Source of the DNA: JANELJ01 sp024511395
Lineage (GTDB): Bacteria > Pseudomonadota > Gammaproteobacteria > GRL18
Length of the DNA: 64,000 nt
Assembly (NCBI GenBank): GCA_963681975.1
Contig: OY820613.1
Coordinates: forward strand, 310,001 to 374,000
Direction of reading: 5' to 3'
Shown here: positions 55,882 to 64,000 of the stretch, in pieces
Layout of the letters: each line of letters begins with the position of its first letter
Position numbering within the stretch: position 1 is the stretch's first letter
Translations under genes and position numbers: made by a program
Notes under the pieces: generated by a model
The model's database searches: none
The model's input: only the letters and a program-made list of their open reading frames with translations
What the model was told of the DNA's origin: nothing

Positions 55882-56104
55882 TCCGAGGTAAACAAAATAA
55901 TTCAGTAAAAACAGGAAAAAATGTAAAAAAAAGCAAAAAACAGTTGACAAAAATTCGGCAGCATTGCTGCCTTCAGTAAGAAAAAACAAACTTCTGTAGG
56001 CCGCAATGCACACCAAAGGATACGGCAATATCCCCGGTGAACTGTTTTATTACATAACATTTTTAACCCGAGCGCTACCCCTTAGGAGCGCAAAAACCTT
56101 TATT

Positions 56105-57125
56105 AACCTGAGATCTGGATAAGAACCCAGTCATTTACCTAAATACAGAGAGTTTTCATATCACTCTCATCTATTCTGATTGTCGGCTTGTCTTTTTTAT
56201 GACAATAGGCAATCAGAGAACCAATAAGGTTCAACATAAAAGCACTTACGCTTCTATGACGTGAATGTTCAATCTGTGTAATATTTTTTAGCTGCTCATT
56301 AACCGTTTCAATTATAAAACGTTTTTTCAGCATAATCTTATCCCACAATGCAATGGCTCGTGGTTTCATGTTTCGTCTGACATTGGTAATAAGCCCGACA
56401 TCCTGTTCAAACAGTTCATCACTTAAAAGACTGGAGACATAGCCTTTGTCACCATAAAGCTTTCCATATAAGTCTTTGGCCATTTCAGGAACCGGTTTTC
56501 TGTCATCTACATTACCGGCCGTCAATTTAGTGGCCAGTATTTCACCTTTATGATTAATGATCAGGTGAAGTTTAAACCCATAGAACCACCCCATGGTCGA
56601 TTTGCCTCGCTGAGCAACACCATCAAAGACTTTATGCCTGGGTATGCGAATGTTGTGGCATACTTTAATGCTGGTCGCATCAACAAAGGCAATTCCGGTT
56701 GGCTTTCCTTTGCAATGAGTAAAGTAAGCGCATAATGGCACCAGTACCGATGACATCACTCACAGGAAACGGGTATAGCTTAATAAATCTGGAAACTCTT
56801 TCCTAAGATGTTGATGCACATGGCATAAATAATAACTCTTAAAATCTTTGTAATGTGACTGATGAAAGTTAATCAGGATAGTCATCAGTTCACCGGGGCT
56901 CATTACACCTTGTCGTCTTCTCTTTTTATCACCGGATTCCAGCAGTGTTTTTTCCCATTCAGGATAAAAGACCTGGTTGAAATCATCAATATTACAATAC
57001 AATTCATCTATAGTAGTCACTTGCCTGTTCCTTGTTCAAATTCATTTGATTTGGTCATTAAATGATCTGATCGAGAAACAGGCATTTAGTTCAATATTTT
57101 TTAGTTCTTATCCAGAATTCAGGTT
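56105..57125 (-). mobile_element. IS982 element, decayed third copy
   Basis: A 1021-bp copy on the minus strand with the usual termini. The transposase frame is cut by a TGA (read on the minus strand at 56762-56760) at the same codon as in the 45.1-kb copy, leaving 57020-56760 and 56759-56139. The flanks TATT and GATT do not form a full duplication. Confidence 0.85.
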
Positions 57126-57820
57126 GATTAAGTTACTAATGGGCAGTTTATTAACTCAATCAGGGTTTGTAACCAGTGCTATCTGGATACTGGACATGGT
57201 CAGACAATGGCCCGGTTATTATAAATGGCTTGAAACCGGTCATTGGTCTTATCTTAAACTGATGAGACAGTGGACTGCCCTGTTTCTAAAGCTGTTTGGG
57301 GATAATCCGGTTTATCTGGCCATAGATGACTCTATCGTGCTGCGTCATTCCAAAAAGGCATCCATGAGTCAGATACACCACCAGCATGGTAATAAAACCA
57401 ATCTGTCCCGGTATGTCAGAGGGCAATGCCGGGTAGCACTGGCTGCGATTGTTAAGCGTTCTGGCTGTAATACGGCTCTGCCATTGTTATTACGTTTAAC
57501 ACCACAGGCCGGTAACATTGGTAAACTGGTGATTGCCCGAAGTCTTATTCGGGCATTGCTGGAACCGCTAAAAGATAAAGCGGTTACTGTATTGGTGGAC
57601 AGTTGGTATATGCGCCGTTCTTTTATTGAACCGGTACAGGCTTATAATATGACGGTTATAGGTCAGGTACGAATCGATACCGTATTATATAAACGACCCT
57701 GGCAAGGTAAAGGCCGGGGACAACCCGGAAAATATGGGACACGTTATACAAAAGAAGAAATTAAACGGCTGCCTTTAAATAAGGAAACCGTACACCTGTA
57801 TGGACGTGAACAGCAGGTTA
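57126..57820 (+). pseudogene. DDE transposase, N-terminal portion (unclassified)
   Basis: An open frame right after the IS982 end: LLTQSGFVTSAIWILDMV, then NPVYLAIDDSIVLRHSKKA (first Asp), then KAVTVLVDSWYMRRSFIEP (second Asp). It ends at about VHLYGREQQVI, where IS5-like sequence begins. The Glu-containing end is missing. The fragment at 28762-29105 begins at that kind of point, so the two are candidate halves of one transposase type. The original family is not identified. Confidence 0.6.
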
Positions 57821-59216
57821 TAAAGCGGCTGATTGTTCTGGTTTGATAAAATATCCCATCAAACCGGAAATAATTTTGAGCCACAAAAGCCGGAGCTTAT
57901 TGAGGCTCTTTCTTAAGTTATGTCCAGCGGCTACCATAACCACATTAATGGCATCACCGTTCAGGCTCAATCGCACTGCGCCGTTTTAATGCCTTTTTAA
58001 TACTTCGGGTAACGCCTCACTTCTGACCTGAGATAAAAACTTTCGTATCTTTTACTTCATGTCCATGATAACCCCGGTCAACAAAGCACTGTTCCGGTTG
58101 TACGGCTGTAAACTGTTTTATCTGTTCCAGTTGTGGCAGCAAGGTATGTCCATCATAAGGATTGCCCGGACAACTTTGAGCGCCAATAACAAAGCCTTCC
58201 TTGTTAGTTACCGCGATACTGGCTTTAACTCCAAATTCATAAGGCTTATGAGCTTTGCCTTTACTGATACACTCGACTTCCGGTGCATGTAAACTGTAAA
58301 GCTTGTTCTTACTGTGCTGCTCCTGCTCAATCAGTTTCTGAGCCTGTTCCAGTGCCACTTCAAACAATGACTGAATATCAACAGAATAGTTGGGCAGTTG
58401 TCGTTCAATATCCCGTTTAACACGACCTAAACGGGATTTCAGTTTATTGTTCATTTTCTTCATGCGTTTAAACTGTTTTGCATGTGCATAACGACTGGCC
58501 ATTAGTACATATTGCGGCCCAACCCGATTATAGTTCTGGCGCAGTTTAATACCGTGCTCTTTGGACAGTTTAACCAGGTTTTCTCTGGCTTTGTTCAGGA
58601 GCTTTGAATCGGTTGGAAAAGCGATGTTCTTTTCCTGTACGGTAGTATCTACCGTGACTTTCTTTAAACTGCCGGGCTTGATAGTTTTACTCTTTAGTCC
58701 GGCTTTAATGGTTTCAATCAGTAATTTTTCACTGCCTGATTTACCCGGCCGGTTACGCCATTTGGTCATGGTCACAGGGTGTATGGGCATTTTATGCTGA
58801 AAGTATTCTTCACCACAGAAATACTGCCAGTACGGATTTTCTGTCCAGCCTTTTACTACCTGTTCATCCGATAAATCATGAAGGTGTTTCAGGTAATGCA
58901 ATCCTGCAATCAATCGAGTGCGTATGTCAGGAGCACCTTTAGTGGATACAAACAGAGCACCCCATTCTTTATCAGGACTTTCCCGGTCTATGTGTTTTGA
59001 TAACTTAATCAACTCATGGTTTATGTCCAGCATGTTTTCAAGGCGCATCCTGAACAGGTCTTCCTGAGGTATTTTTGGCTGTTTCTCTGGCTTCATTTTG
59101 GTCTGGAAATTTGCAAGGTAATAAGGCTTATTTTACCAAAAACCTGCAAATTTAACACCCATAATTCGCCAATATTTCCTTATAAATCAATGTGCTATGA
59201 TTCATTCAGGTCAGAC
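57821..59216 (-). mobile_element. IS5-like element, decayed and truncated
   Basis: It lacks the first 35 or so bases of the 3' terminus. It also has a deletion of about 60 bp near 57958 that removes the IGHMKNDGRLDR region with the catalytic Glu, and an Arg codon changed to TGA at 58017 (SGQK-stop). The transposase N-terminal 359 codons remain open (59096-58017). The outer end at 59216 is normal and is followed by TAATTA. Confidence 0.85.
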
Positions 59217-59281
59217 TAATTAACCCCTTTTAAAAAACACTGCGTCTATACTGACAAATCGTTTTAAAAAAGGAGTTAACC

Positions 59282-59832
59282 ATGCATTACCGCCGCCTCT
59301 ACGGAGCTATAGCATTAAGCCTGTGTGCTTTATCCGTAAACAGTTATGCCCGTATTAAACTTATCAGCCTGCCGGTTCGTGAGTATATTGAAATCCAGCT
59401 GGAAAATAAACACACCACCATTATTGAAGAAGAACGTATTGTACCCTTAAAAAAGGCCGCAATAGTATTGACTTTTCCTGGCAGAATACGGGTATTAAAC
59501 CTGAAACCATTATTTTCAGAGTGCTGCCGGATACGGCCTCTGTAAAGCCCATAAACGTAAATGTACTTTCCGTCAGTTATCCGCCTAATGAATCGGCTCT
59601 GACCTGGTAGGTGTCCGCCAGCCAGAGCGGCAGTGCCAGGGTGCGCATTTCCTATGCTATTCATCGTCTTGAAAAGCAATACCACTACCTGGCTCAAGTT
59701 AATGCCGATAAAGTGGTTTATGAGATCACCTTGCCGGCAAAAAGTAACACTGGCAAGCCTGTTAAAGTGAAGCAGCGCTTAAATATTCTGTTCAACAATC
59801 TTTTTTCCAGTTCCATAACTCGGGCCAGATAA
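59282..59832 (+). pseudogene. Secreted DUF4139-like protein, broken paralogue
   Basis: A signal peptide (AIALSLCALSVNSYA) is followed by a frame shifted by one base near 59450. After correction it reads VPLKKGRNSIDFSWQNTGIKPETIIFRV (in two runs), close to IKKGRNLLQFSWANTRIDPTSVQLRF of the next gene. A TAG lies at 59608 after ALTW, then the frame is open to TAA at 59830. It has only about 180 codons against 477 in the paralogue, so the C-terminus is deleted. Non-functional. Confidence 0.75.
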
Positions 59833-59859
59833 GATCCACTAAAACAAGGTAAAAGAGCC

Positions 59860-61293
59860 ATGAAAAATTTAATATTTCTACTAATCATACTAGTATTGTT
59901 ATGTCCAGTGCTTACCAGCGCCAAAAATATTGACCTGTCCACCTTGCCGGATCGGGACGCAGTACAGTTAACCATTTATAATGCTGAAGATCTGACCCTG
60001 GTACGGGAAACCCGGCAGAACAGTATTAAAAAAGGCCGTAATCTGCTGCAGTTCAGCTGGGCGAATACTCGGATTGACCCCACCTCGGTGCAGCTGCGTT
60101 TTGTTTCCCATCCTGGGCAGATGGTATTAGGCAATAACCGCTATCCCCATGATAAACCCCAGATGCTCTACTGGCATATACAAAGTCAGACAGAAGCACT
60201 GGCTACGGTGGAAATCTCCTATTTTACCTCCGGTATCAGCTGGCAGGCTGATTACACTGCGATACTTAATCAGTCCGGTAATGCTATGAAACTGGAAAGC
60301 TTTGTCACAGTAACTAATCATTCAGGAGAAGATTATAGCCAGGCTGAAATTCGTCTGGTATTAGGGGAAATCAATCTGGTGGAATCGGTTAATGCTCTGG
60401 TCAGGGAAGCCGATGTACGTAAGGAAGAACTGAGTCAACGCCGCCAAGTTAAGAAAATGCAGCTGGCCCGGCAGATGTTAAGTAAAAATTCAGGTCAGTA
60501 TTATCAACCGGCACCGGTTCTGGCAGATGTTATGGATTCTGAAAAAGCCATCAGCAAGGAAAGCATCAGTGAATATTATATTTTCAGTATTGAAGGCCGG
60601 GAAACGGTTAAAAATGCTTGGTCAAAACGTTTACGCAGCAACTGGGCCGATGCGGTGGCTGTAGATACTGTCTATCGCTATCGACCCAGAGAGTACGGTG
60701 AACAACTGGTCAGAGTACTGCAGTTACATAACAATAAGGACTTGAAACTGGGTGAAGCCCCTCTGCCGCAGGGTACTATTCAGATTTATCAGGATAATAA
60801 AGAAGGCAGCCTGAGCTATATTGCTGGCCTGCAGTTTAATTATGTGGCTATTGATGAAAAAGCAGAACTTAATACCGGGGTTAATCCGCAATTGTTTTTT
60901 CAGTTGGTGAATTTAAAAAACTGGCGTGATAATATCTGGATGTATTACCGCAAGGGAAAAGTCTATCACTGTGTAAGTGACGATCATATGTTAGTTGATC
61001 ATAGTGCTACAGTGGCAGGCTGGGATGAACACCGTATCTTTGTTCAAAAGCTTAAGAATTTCACCGGTAAGCCGGTTAAAGTGGAAATCCGCCGCCGGGT
61101 CACAGGTGATGCCGTAATTAAAAGCAGTCTGGATATGAAAAAACATGATTTTCAGACCTTTGAACTGCAGACAGTGCTGACACTGGGTGAACAGCAGGCA
61201 CTATTATATGAAGTGCTGATTAAAAAAGGCCGAAATGCCCGGCAGAATCAGATTGTCCTGCAGAAAAAACCGATAGAATATCCTGTCTGGTAA
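59860..61293 (+). CDS. Secreted DUF4139-domain protein
   Basis: A 477-residue protein with a signal peptide (LIFLLIILVLLCPVLTSA, cleavage about residue 22). Its beta-rich body has TVEISYFTSGISWQADYTAILN, a pattern of mucoidy-inhibitor or DUF4139 proteins (about residues 115-135), and LESFVTVTNHSGEDYSQAEIRLV (written in part). A charged coiled stretch lies at about 185-205. The function is unknown; it is probably an envelope protein. It follows a broken paralogue by 28 bp. It is intact. Confidence 0.72.
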   Translation: MKNLIFLLIILVLLCPVLTSAKNIDLSTLPDRDAVQLTIYNAEDLTLVRETRQNSIKKGRNLLQFSWANTRIDPTSVQLRFVSHPGQMVLGNNRYPHDKPQMLYWHIQSQTEALATVEISYFTSGISWQADYTAILNQSGNAMKLESFVTVTNHSGEDYSQAEIRLVLGEINLVESVNALVREADVRKEELSQRRQVKKMQLARQMLSKNSGQYYQPAPVLADVMDSEKAISKESISEYYIFSIEGRETVKNAWSKRLRSNWADAVAVDTVYRYRPREYGEQLVRVLQLHNNKDLKLGEAPLPQGTIQIYQDNKEGSLSYIAGLQFNYVAIDEKAELNTGVNPQLFFQLVNLKNWRDNIWMYYRKGKVYHCVSDDHMLVDHSATVAGWDEHRIFVQKLKNFTGKPVKVEIRRRVTGDAVIKSSLDMKKHDFQTFELQTVLTLGEQQALLYEVLIKKGRNARQNQIVLQKKPIEYPVW

Positions 61294-61315
61294 TTTTATT
61301 AAAAAAGGAATCACA

Positions 61316-62120
61316 GTGAATAATACACAACGTCTCGTAACTATTACAAAGGTTGTAACACTTGCATTGGCTTTTTCTGGTGGGCTTTCAGTATTGGTTC
61401 AGGCCGGCTGGCAGGACTGGGCCAAAGAAACGGACTCATTTCTTAAATCCACCACGGGAAAAGATACGGCTTCAACCGTCAGCTCCAGTCTGTCCAATGA
61501 TGAAATTGCCCAGTGCTTAAAAGAGGTACTGGATGTCGAAGTTAAAAAGGCATATTGATATGCTGGGCCAGGAAAACGGCTTTTTAAATGACAAAAGTGT
61601 ACGTATCCCTATGCCTGAACAGCTGACACAGGTTGAAAAAGCCCTGCGTATGGTCGGACAGGAGCAGATGGCAGATGAGTTTGTTACCAGTATGAACCGT
61701 GCGGCAGAACAGGCGGTACCCCAGGTTACTAATGTCTTTGTGGATGCTATATCAAAAATGTCTCTGAGCGATGCCCAGGCGATACTGTCCGGAGGAGACA
61801 CCGCGGCAACCGACTATTTCAGGCAGCATACCTCTGAGCAGTTAAGCCAGTTAATTAAACCTTATGTTACTGAATCCATGGCCTCTAATGAAGTCACCCA
61901 GTATTATCAGTCCATGCTGTCTATGGCCAAACAATATGATACCTTTGGTCTTTTAAATCAGCATCTTGGCAAAGCAGCCAACCTGGAAGATTATGTGACG
62001 GATAAAACCATGGATGGTCTGTTCAGCAAAATTGCCGAACAGGAGGCTCTGATCCGGCAGAATCCAGCCGCCCGTACCACCGATATTCTTAAATCGGTCT
62101 TTGGTTTGCTGTCCAAATAA
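61316..62120 (+). pseudogene. DUF4197 protein, frameshifted
   Basis: GTG at 61316 starts a signal peptide (about residues 1-30, ending VLVQAGW). The frame shifts by one base near 61551 between EVLDVEVKKA and IDMLGQENGFLND, giving stop at 61556. The second frame runs to TAA at 62118. The body shows DUF4197 blocks: VRIPMPEQLTQVEKALR, ADEFVTSMNRAAEQAVP and LSDAQAILSGGDTAATDYF. Correcting one base restores about 268 codons. Sequencing error is an alternative. Confidence 0.8.
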
Positions 62121-62132
62121 GCTGCTGCCGGC

Positions 62133-62987
62133 ATGGTCCGACTGGTTGATACCCATTGCCACCTGGATTTTGCAGTATTTGACGAGGATCGTTCTGCCAT
62201 CCTGCAAAACTGCAAAAAACAGTCTGTGCAGAATATTATAGTACCCGGTGTTCAGGCTGGAGGCTGGTTAAATCTGCTGGAGCTCTGTAAGCAGGAACTT
62301 ATGCTTTATCCGGCACTGGGGCTGCACCCCTGTTTTATGCAACAGCATCAGCCTGATGACCTGCACAGGCTAGAAGATTACTGTCAGTCAGGTGATCTGT
62401 ATGCCATCGGTGAAATAGGTCTGGACTTTCGTTTCAGTCAGGCCTATCGATCCGGTCAGGTCAGTCAGCAGAAAGCCTCTAAAAAAGACCAGACGGGCAG
62501 GGAACAGCAGCTTTTTTATTTTTCTGCTCAGCTGCAGCTGGCTGAACAGTACGCTTTACCGGTTTTAATCCATGCGGTGAAATCTCATCAGGATGTGCTG
62601 ACCCGGTTAAAACAGCACTCATCAATAAGCGGTATTATTCATGCCTACAGCGGCAGTTATGAGCAGGCGGTGGAATATCTGAAACTGGGTTTTAAACTGG
62701 GTTTCGGCGGTGCCTATACTTATTCACGTGCTAAAAAACTGCGGGCTCTGGTCAGCCGGTTGCCTCTGGAAGCCTGGGTACTGGAAACTGATGCACCGGA
62801 TATGAGTCCTGAGTCTCATTATGGACAACGCAACAGCCCGGAATACCTTCCGGAAATTGCCCGGGTCTTTGTCAGCCTATATGATAAACCACTGGTAGCT
62901 GAACAGATTCTGGAACAGCTTTATCAAAATACCCTGAGTATTTTACCTAAGATTAAAAACGGGCTTAAAACTGGATTTAAACTATGA
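62133..62987 (+). CDS. TatD-family metal-dependent hydrolase
   Basis: A 284-residue TIM-barrel hydrolase of the TatD/YcfH/YjjV group (DNase or exonuclease activity in relatives). Metal ligands are seen in VDTHCHLD (about residues 5-12), AIGEIGLDF (about 90), LIHAVKSH (about 145), IIHAYSGS and LETDAPDMSPE. An insertion with a Lys/Gln-rich stretch follows GLDFRFSQ. It overlaps the next gene by ATGA. It is intact. Confidence 0.88.
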   Translation: MVRLVDTHCHLDFAVFDEDRSAILQNCKKQSVQNIIVPGVQAGGWLNLLELCKQELMLYPALGLHPCFMQQHQPDDLHRLEDYCQSGDLYAIGEIGLDFRFSQAYRSGQVSQQKASKKDQTGREQQLFYFSAQLQLAEQYALPVLIHAVKSHQDVLTRLKQHSSISGIIHAYSGSYEQAVEYLKLGFKLGFGGAYTYSRAKKLRALVSRLPLEAWVLETDAPDMSPESHYGQRNSPEYLPEIARVFVSLYDKPLVAEQILEQLYQNTLSILPKIKNGLKTGFKL

Positions 62988-63844
62988 AAATAATCAGCCA
63001 GTTTATTTTAGGCATTGTATGCTTATTCGCTTATTCTATAAGTCATGCTAAACCCTCCATAGTGGTTAAAAATCCGCTTAAACAGCAGCGTTTTGTTATT
63101 GAAAATCAGGGGATTACCGAATCCAGTGGTCTGGCCTGCTCAACCAGGGACAAAAAAATTCTCTGGACACATAATGACAGCGGCCATATGCCCATCATTT
63201 ACGCACTTAATAATCATGGCAAAGATCTGGGCAGTTATTTTATTGACGGTGTGGAAAGTATCGACTGGGAAGATATGGATGCCTTTGAATATCAGGACAG
63301 GCATTATTTGCTGATTGCCGATATCGGGGATAATTTCAAGGTATTATGGGAACACAGGATCTTTATTGTTGAGGAACCGCCAGTCGGTCAGCAGCCGCAT
63401 CCGACCCTGACACCAGCATGGACTATTGTGTATCAGTTTGAAAACGGCCACTCCTATGATGTGGAAGCCGCAGTTGTGGATGATCAGCGTAATAAAGTTA
63501 TTCTGCTGACCAAAAGGCATAAACCCACCCTGATGTTTGAACTGCCCTTAAAACCTGAAAAACCGGAACAGATGGTGCAGGCGGTAAAAGTGGCGGAGCT
63601 TCCATATATAAAGAATCCTTCAGCTATGGATATCAGCCCGGATGGACGGATTATGTCCATTAATAGCTATCGGCGGATTCATCGCTTTAGCAGAAAAACT
63701 CCTAAGGATCCGTGGCATTACCAGTATTCATTAAAGTATAAACCGATGTTTCAGCCTGAAGGCATGTGCCTGTCCAGAGACAGTAAAAACTACTATGTCA
63801 CCTCGGAAAAACGATTTGACCTGCTGAAAATTAAGATCAAGTGA
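62984..63844 (+). CDS. Secreted propeller-like protein of unknown function
   Basis: A 286-residue protein with a signal peptide (FILGIVCLFAYSISHA, cleavage about residue 23). The mature part begins GITESSGLACSTRDKKILWTHNDSG, followed by VESIDWEDMDAF, DVEAAVVDD and an NPSAMDISPDG repeat. These are the blade-like motifs of phytase or SdiA-like beta-propeller folds. It overlaps tatD by 4 bp, so it is probably co-translated. No enzyme role can be assigned. Confidence 0.65.
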   Translation: MKIISQFILGIVCLFAYSISHAKPSIVVKNPLKQQRFVIENQGITESSGLACSTRDKKILWTHNDSGHMPIIYALNNHGKDLGSYFIDGVESIDWEDMDAFEYQDRHYLLIADIGDNFKVLWEHRIFIVEEPPVGQQPHPTLTPAWTIVYQFENGHSYDVEAAVVDDQRNKVILLTKRHKPTLMFELPLKPEKPEQMVQAVKVAELPYIKNPSAMDISPDGRIMSINSYRRIHRFSRKTPKDPWHYQYSLKYKPMFQPEGMCLSRDSKNYYVTSEKRFDLLKIKIK

Positions 63845-63946
63845 ATCTGATAAAAATTTTATATTTTTCTCTTTATTTATCTCGGTTTTTATAAATATCT
63901 GCTATTATTGTTTTAATTAAATCCAGTGAAGCGAGTCTAAATAACC

Positions 63947-64000
63947 ATGACCATTAATTATGACGAAAAGCGTTCTTTTTATCGTATGTCTGTAGACTGC
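63947..64000 (+). CDS. PilZ-like protein, N-terminus (cut by window end)
   Basis: The last 18 codons begin MTINYDEKRSFYRM, which resembles the start of short PilZ-domain proteins, where an R-x3-R-type stretch near RxFYRM binds cyclic-di-GMP. Only this fragment is visible, so the call is tentative. Confidence 0.4.
   Translation, partial: MTINYDEKRSFYRMSVDC

Larger units (their letters stand above)
55425..56104. other. 680-bp intergenic region rich in structures
   Basis: No convincing gene. A short motif (55507-55527) is shared with 9250-9270. Hairpin D is at 55539-55652 and hairpin B at 55770-55881. A -35-like TTGACA lies at 55944 with no good -10 behind it. A perfect 7-bp stem GGCAGCA...TGCTGCC lies near 55957-55971. 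A small GCGCT...AGCGC stem before an A run lies near 56073. The open frames here are low-complexity and lack start signals. Confidence 0.6.

Noticed and set aside
55756..56028. 90-codon frame in the hairpin region
   Set aside because: Low-complexity Phe/Leu-rich product overlapping hairpin B, with no ribosome site. Not a credible gene.
12820..59610. Full reassignment of TAG to a sense codon
   Set aside because: Several clearly complete genes end at TAG at their family-typical length (ampG, tnpC, LysM L,D-transpeptidase), so TAG still stops translation. The skew is kept only as a finding.

Overview
The window looks like a moderately AT-rich gammaproteobacterial chromosome heavily invaded by insertion sequences and in active gene decay. 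Gammaproteobacterial markers are the nagZ-hpt-mtiP order, ispD-ispF followed by truD, a ravA-viaA pair, ampG and an OprI/Lpp-like lipoprotein. At least eight transposase types are present (a large IS5-like element in eight copies or fragments, IS4-like, IS3, IS256, IS21, IS66, IS982 and an unclassified DDE type). Many host genes carry IS insertions, frameshifts or in-frame stops. This pattern fits a lineage under relaxed selection, such as a host-associated or bottlenecked population. No rRNA, tRNA, CRISPR array or prophage was recognised.

Layout. 1-2.6 kb: nested IS fragments. 2.7-9.2 kb: a metal (probably zinc) uptake locus of a promoter with a palindromic operator, a small His-rich protein, a porin and znuAB, split by an IS4/IS3/IS5-like mosaic. 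9.25-19.6 kb: nitrate/nitrite assimilation. nirB and nirD are intact behind an apparent NtrC/sigma-54 promoter, but nasA carries six lesions and the following ferredoxin gene is broken. 19.6-22.6 kb: ravA-viaA, both with in-frame amber codons. 22.6-29.1 kb: IS elements around a VTT membrane protein and a DUF3365 haem protein, including IS256 nested in IS3. 29.3-37.4 kb: Tim44-like protein, lipoprotein, rlmD and a peptide ABC transporter operon with an embedded L,D-transpeptidase. The transporter's binding protein (amber) and first permease (IS) are broken.

37.6-43.2 kb is a housekeeping block: nagZ, mscS, a dsrE-like gene with an amber, hpt, mtiP, ispD, ispF and a truD reduced to its C-terminal end. 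43.2-46.2 kb: pbpG with an amber and two IS982 copies. 46.2-55.4 kb: mog, a LysM L,D-transpeptidase, a CZB-domain remnant cut by IS66, an IS4-like element, an Lpp-like lipoprotein, another L,D-transpeptidase, ampG and an unknown P-loop protein. 55.4-59.2 kb: large intergenic hairpins and more IS. 59.3-64 kb: a broken and an intact secreted DUF4139-like paralogue, a frameshifted DUF4197 gene, tatD, a secreted propeller-like protein and the start of a PilZ-like gene.

Most unusual signals. (1) Three intergenic elements of 108-114 bp share an interior of exactly 52 nt with two small hairpins, enclosed by long arms that are self-complementary but differ in sequence between copies. (2) Among in-frame stops in host genes, nine of eleven are TAG, several at tryptophan positions. 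(3) Cell-wall genes are concentrated here: three L,D-transpeptidases, nagZ, ampG, a peptide importer and a broken pbpG.
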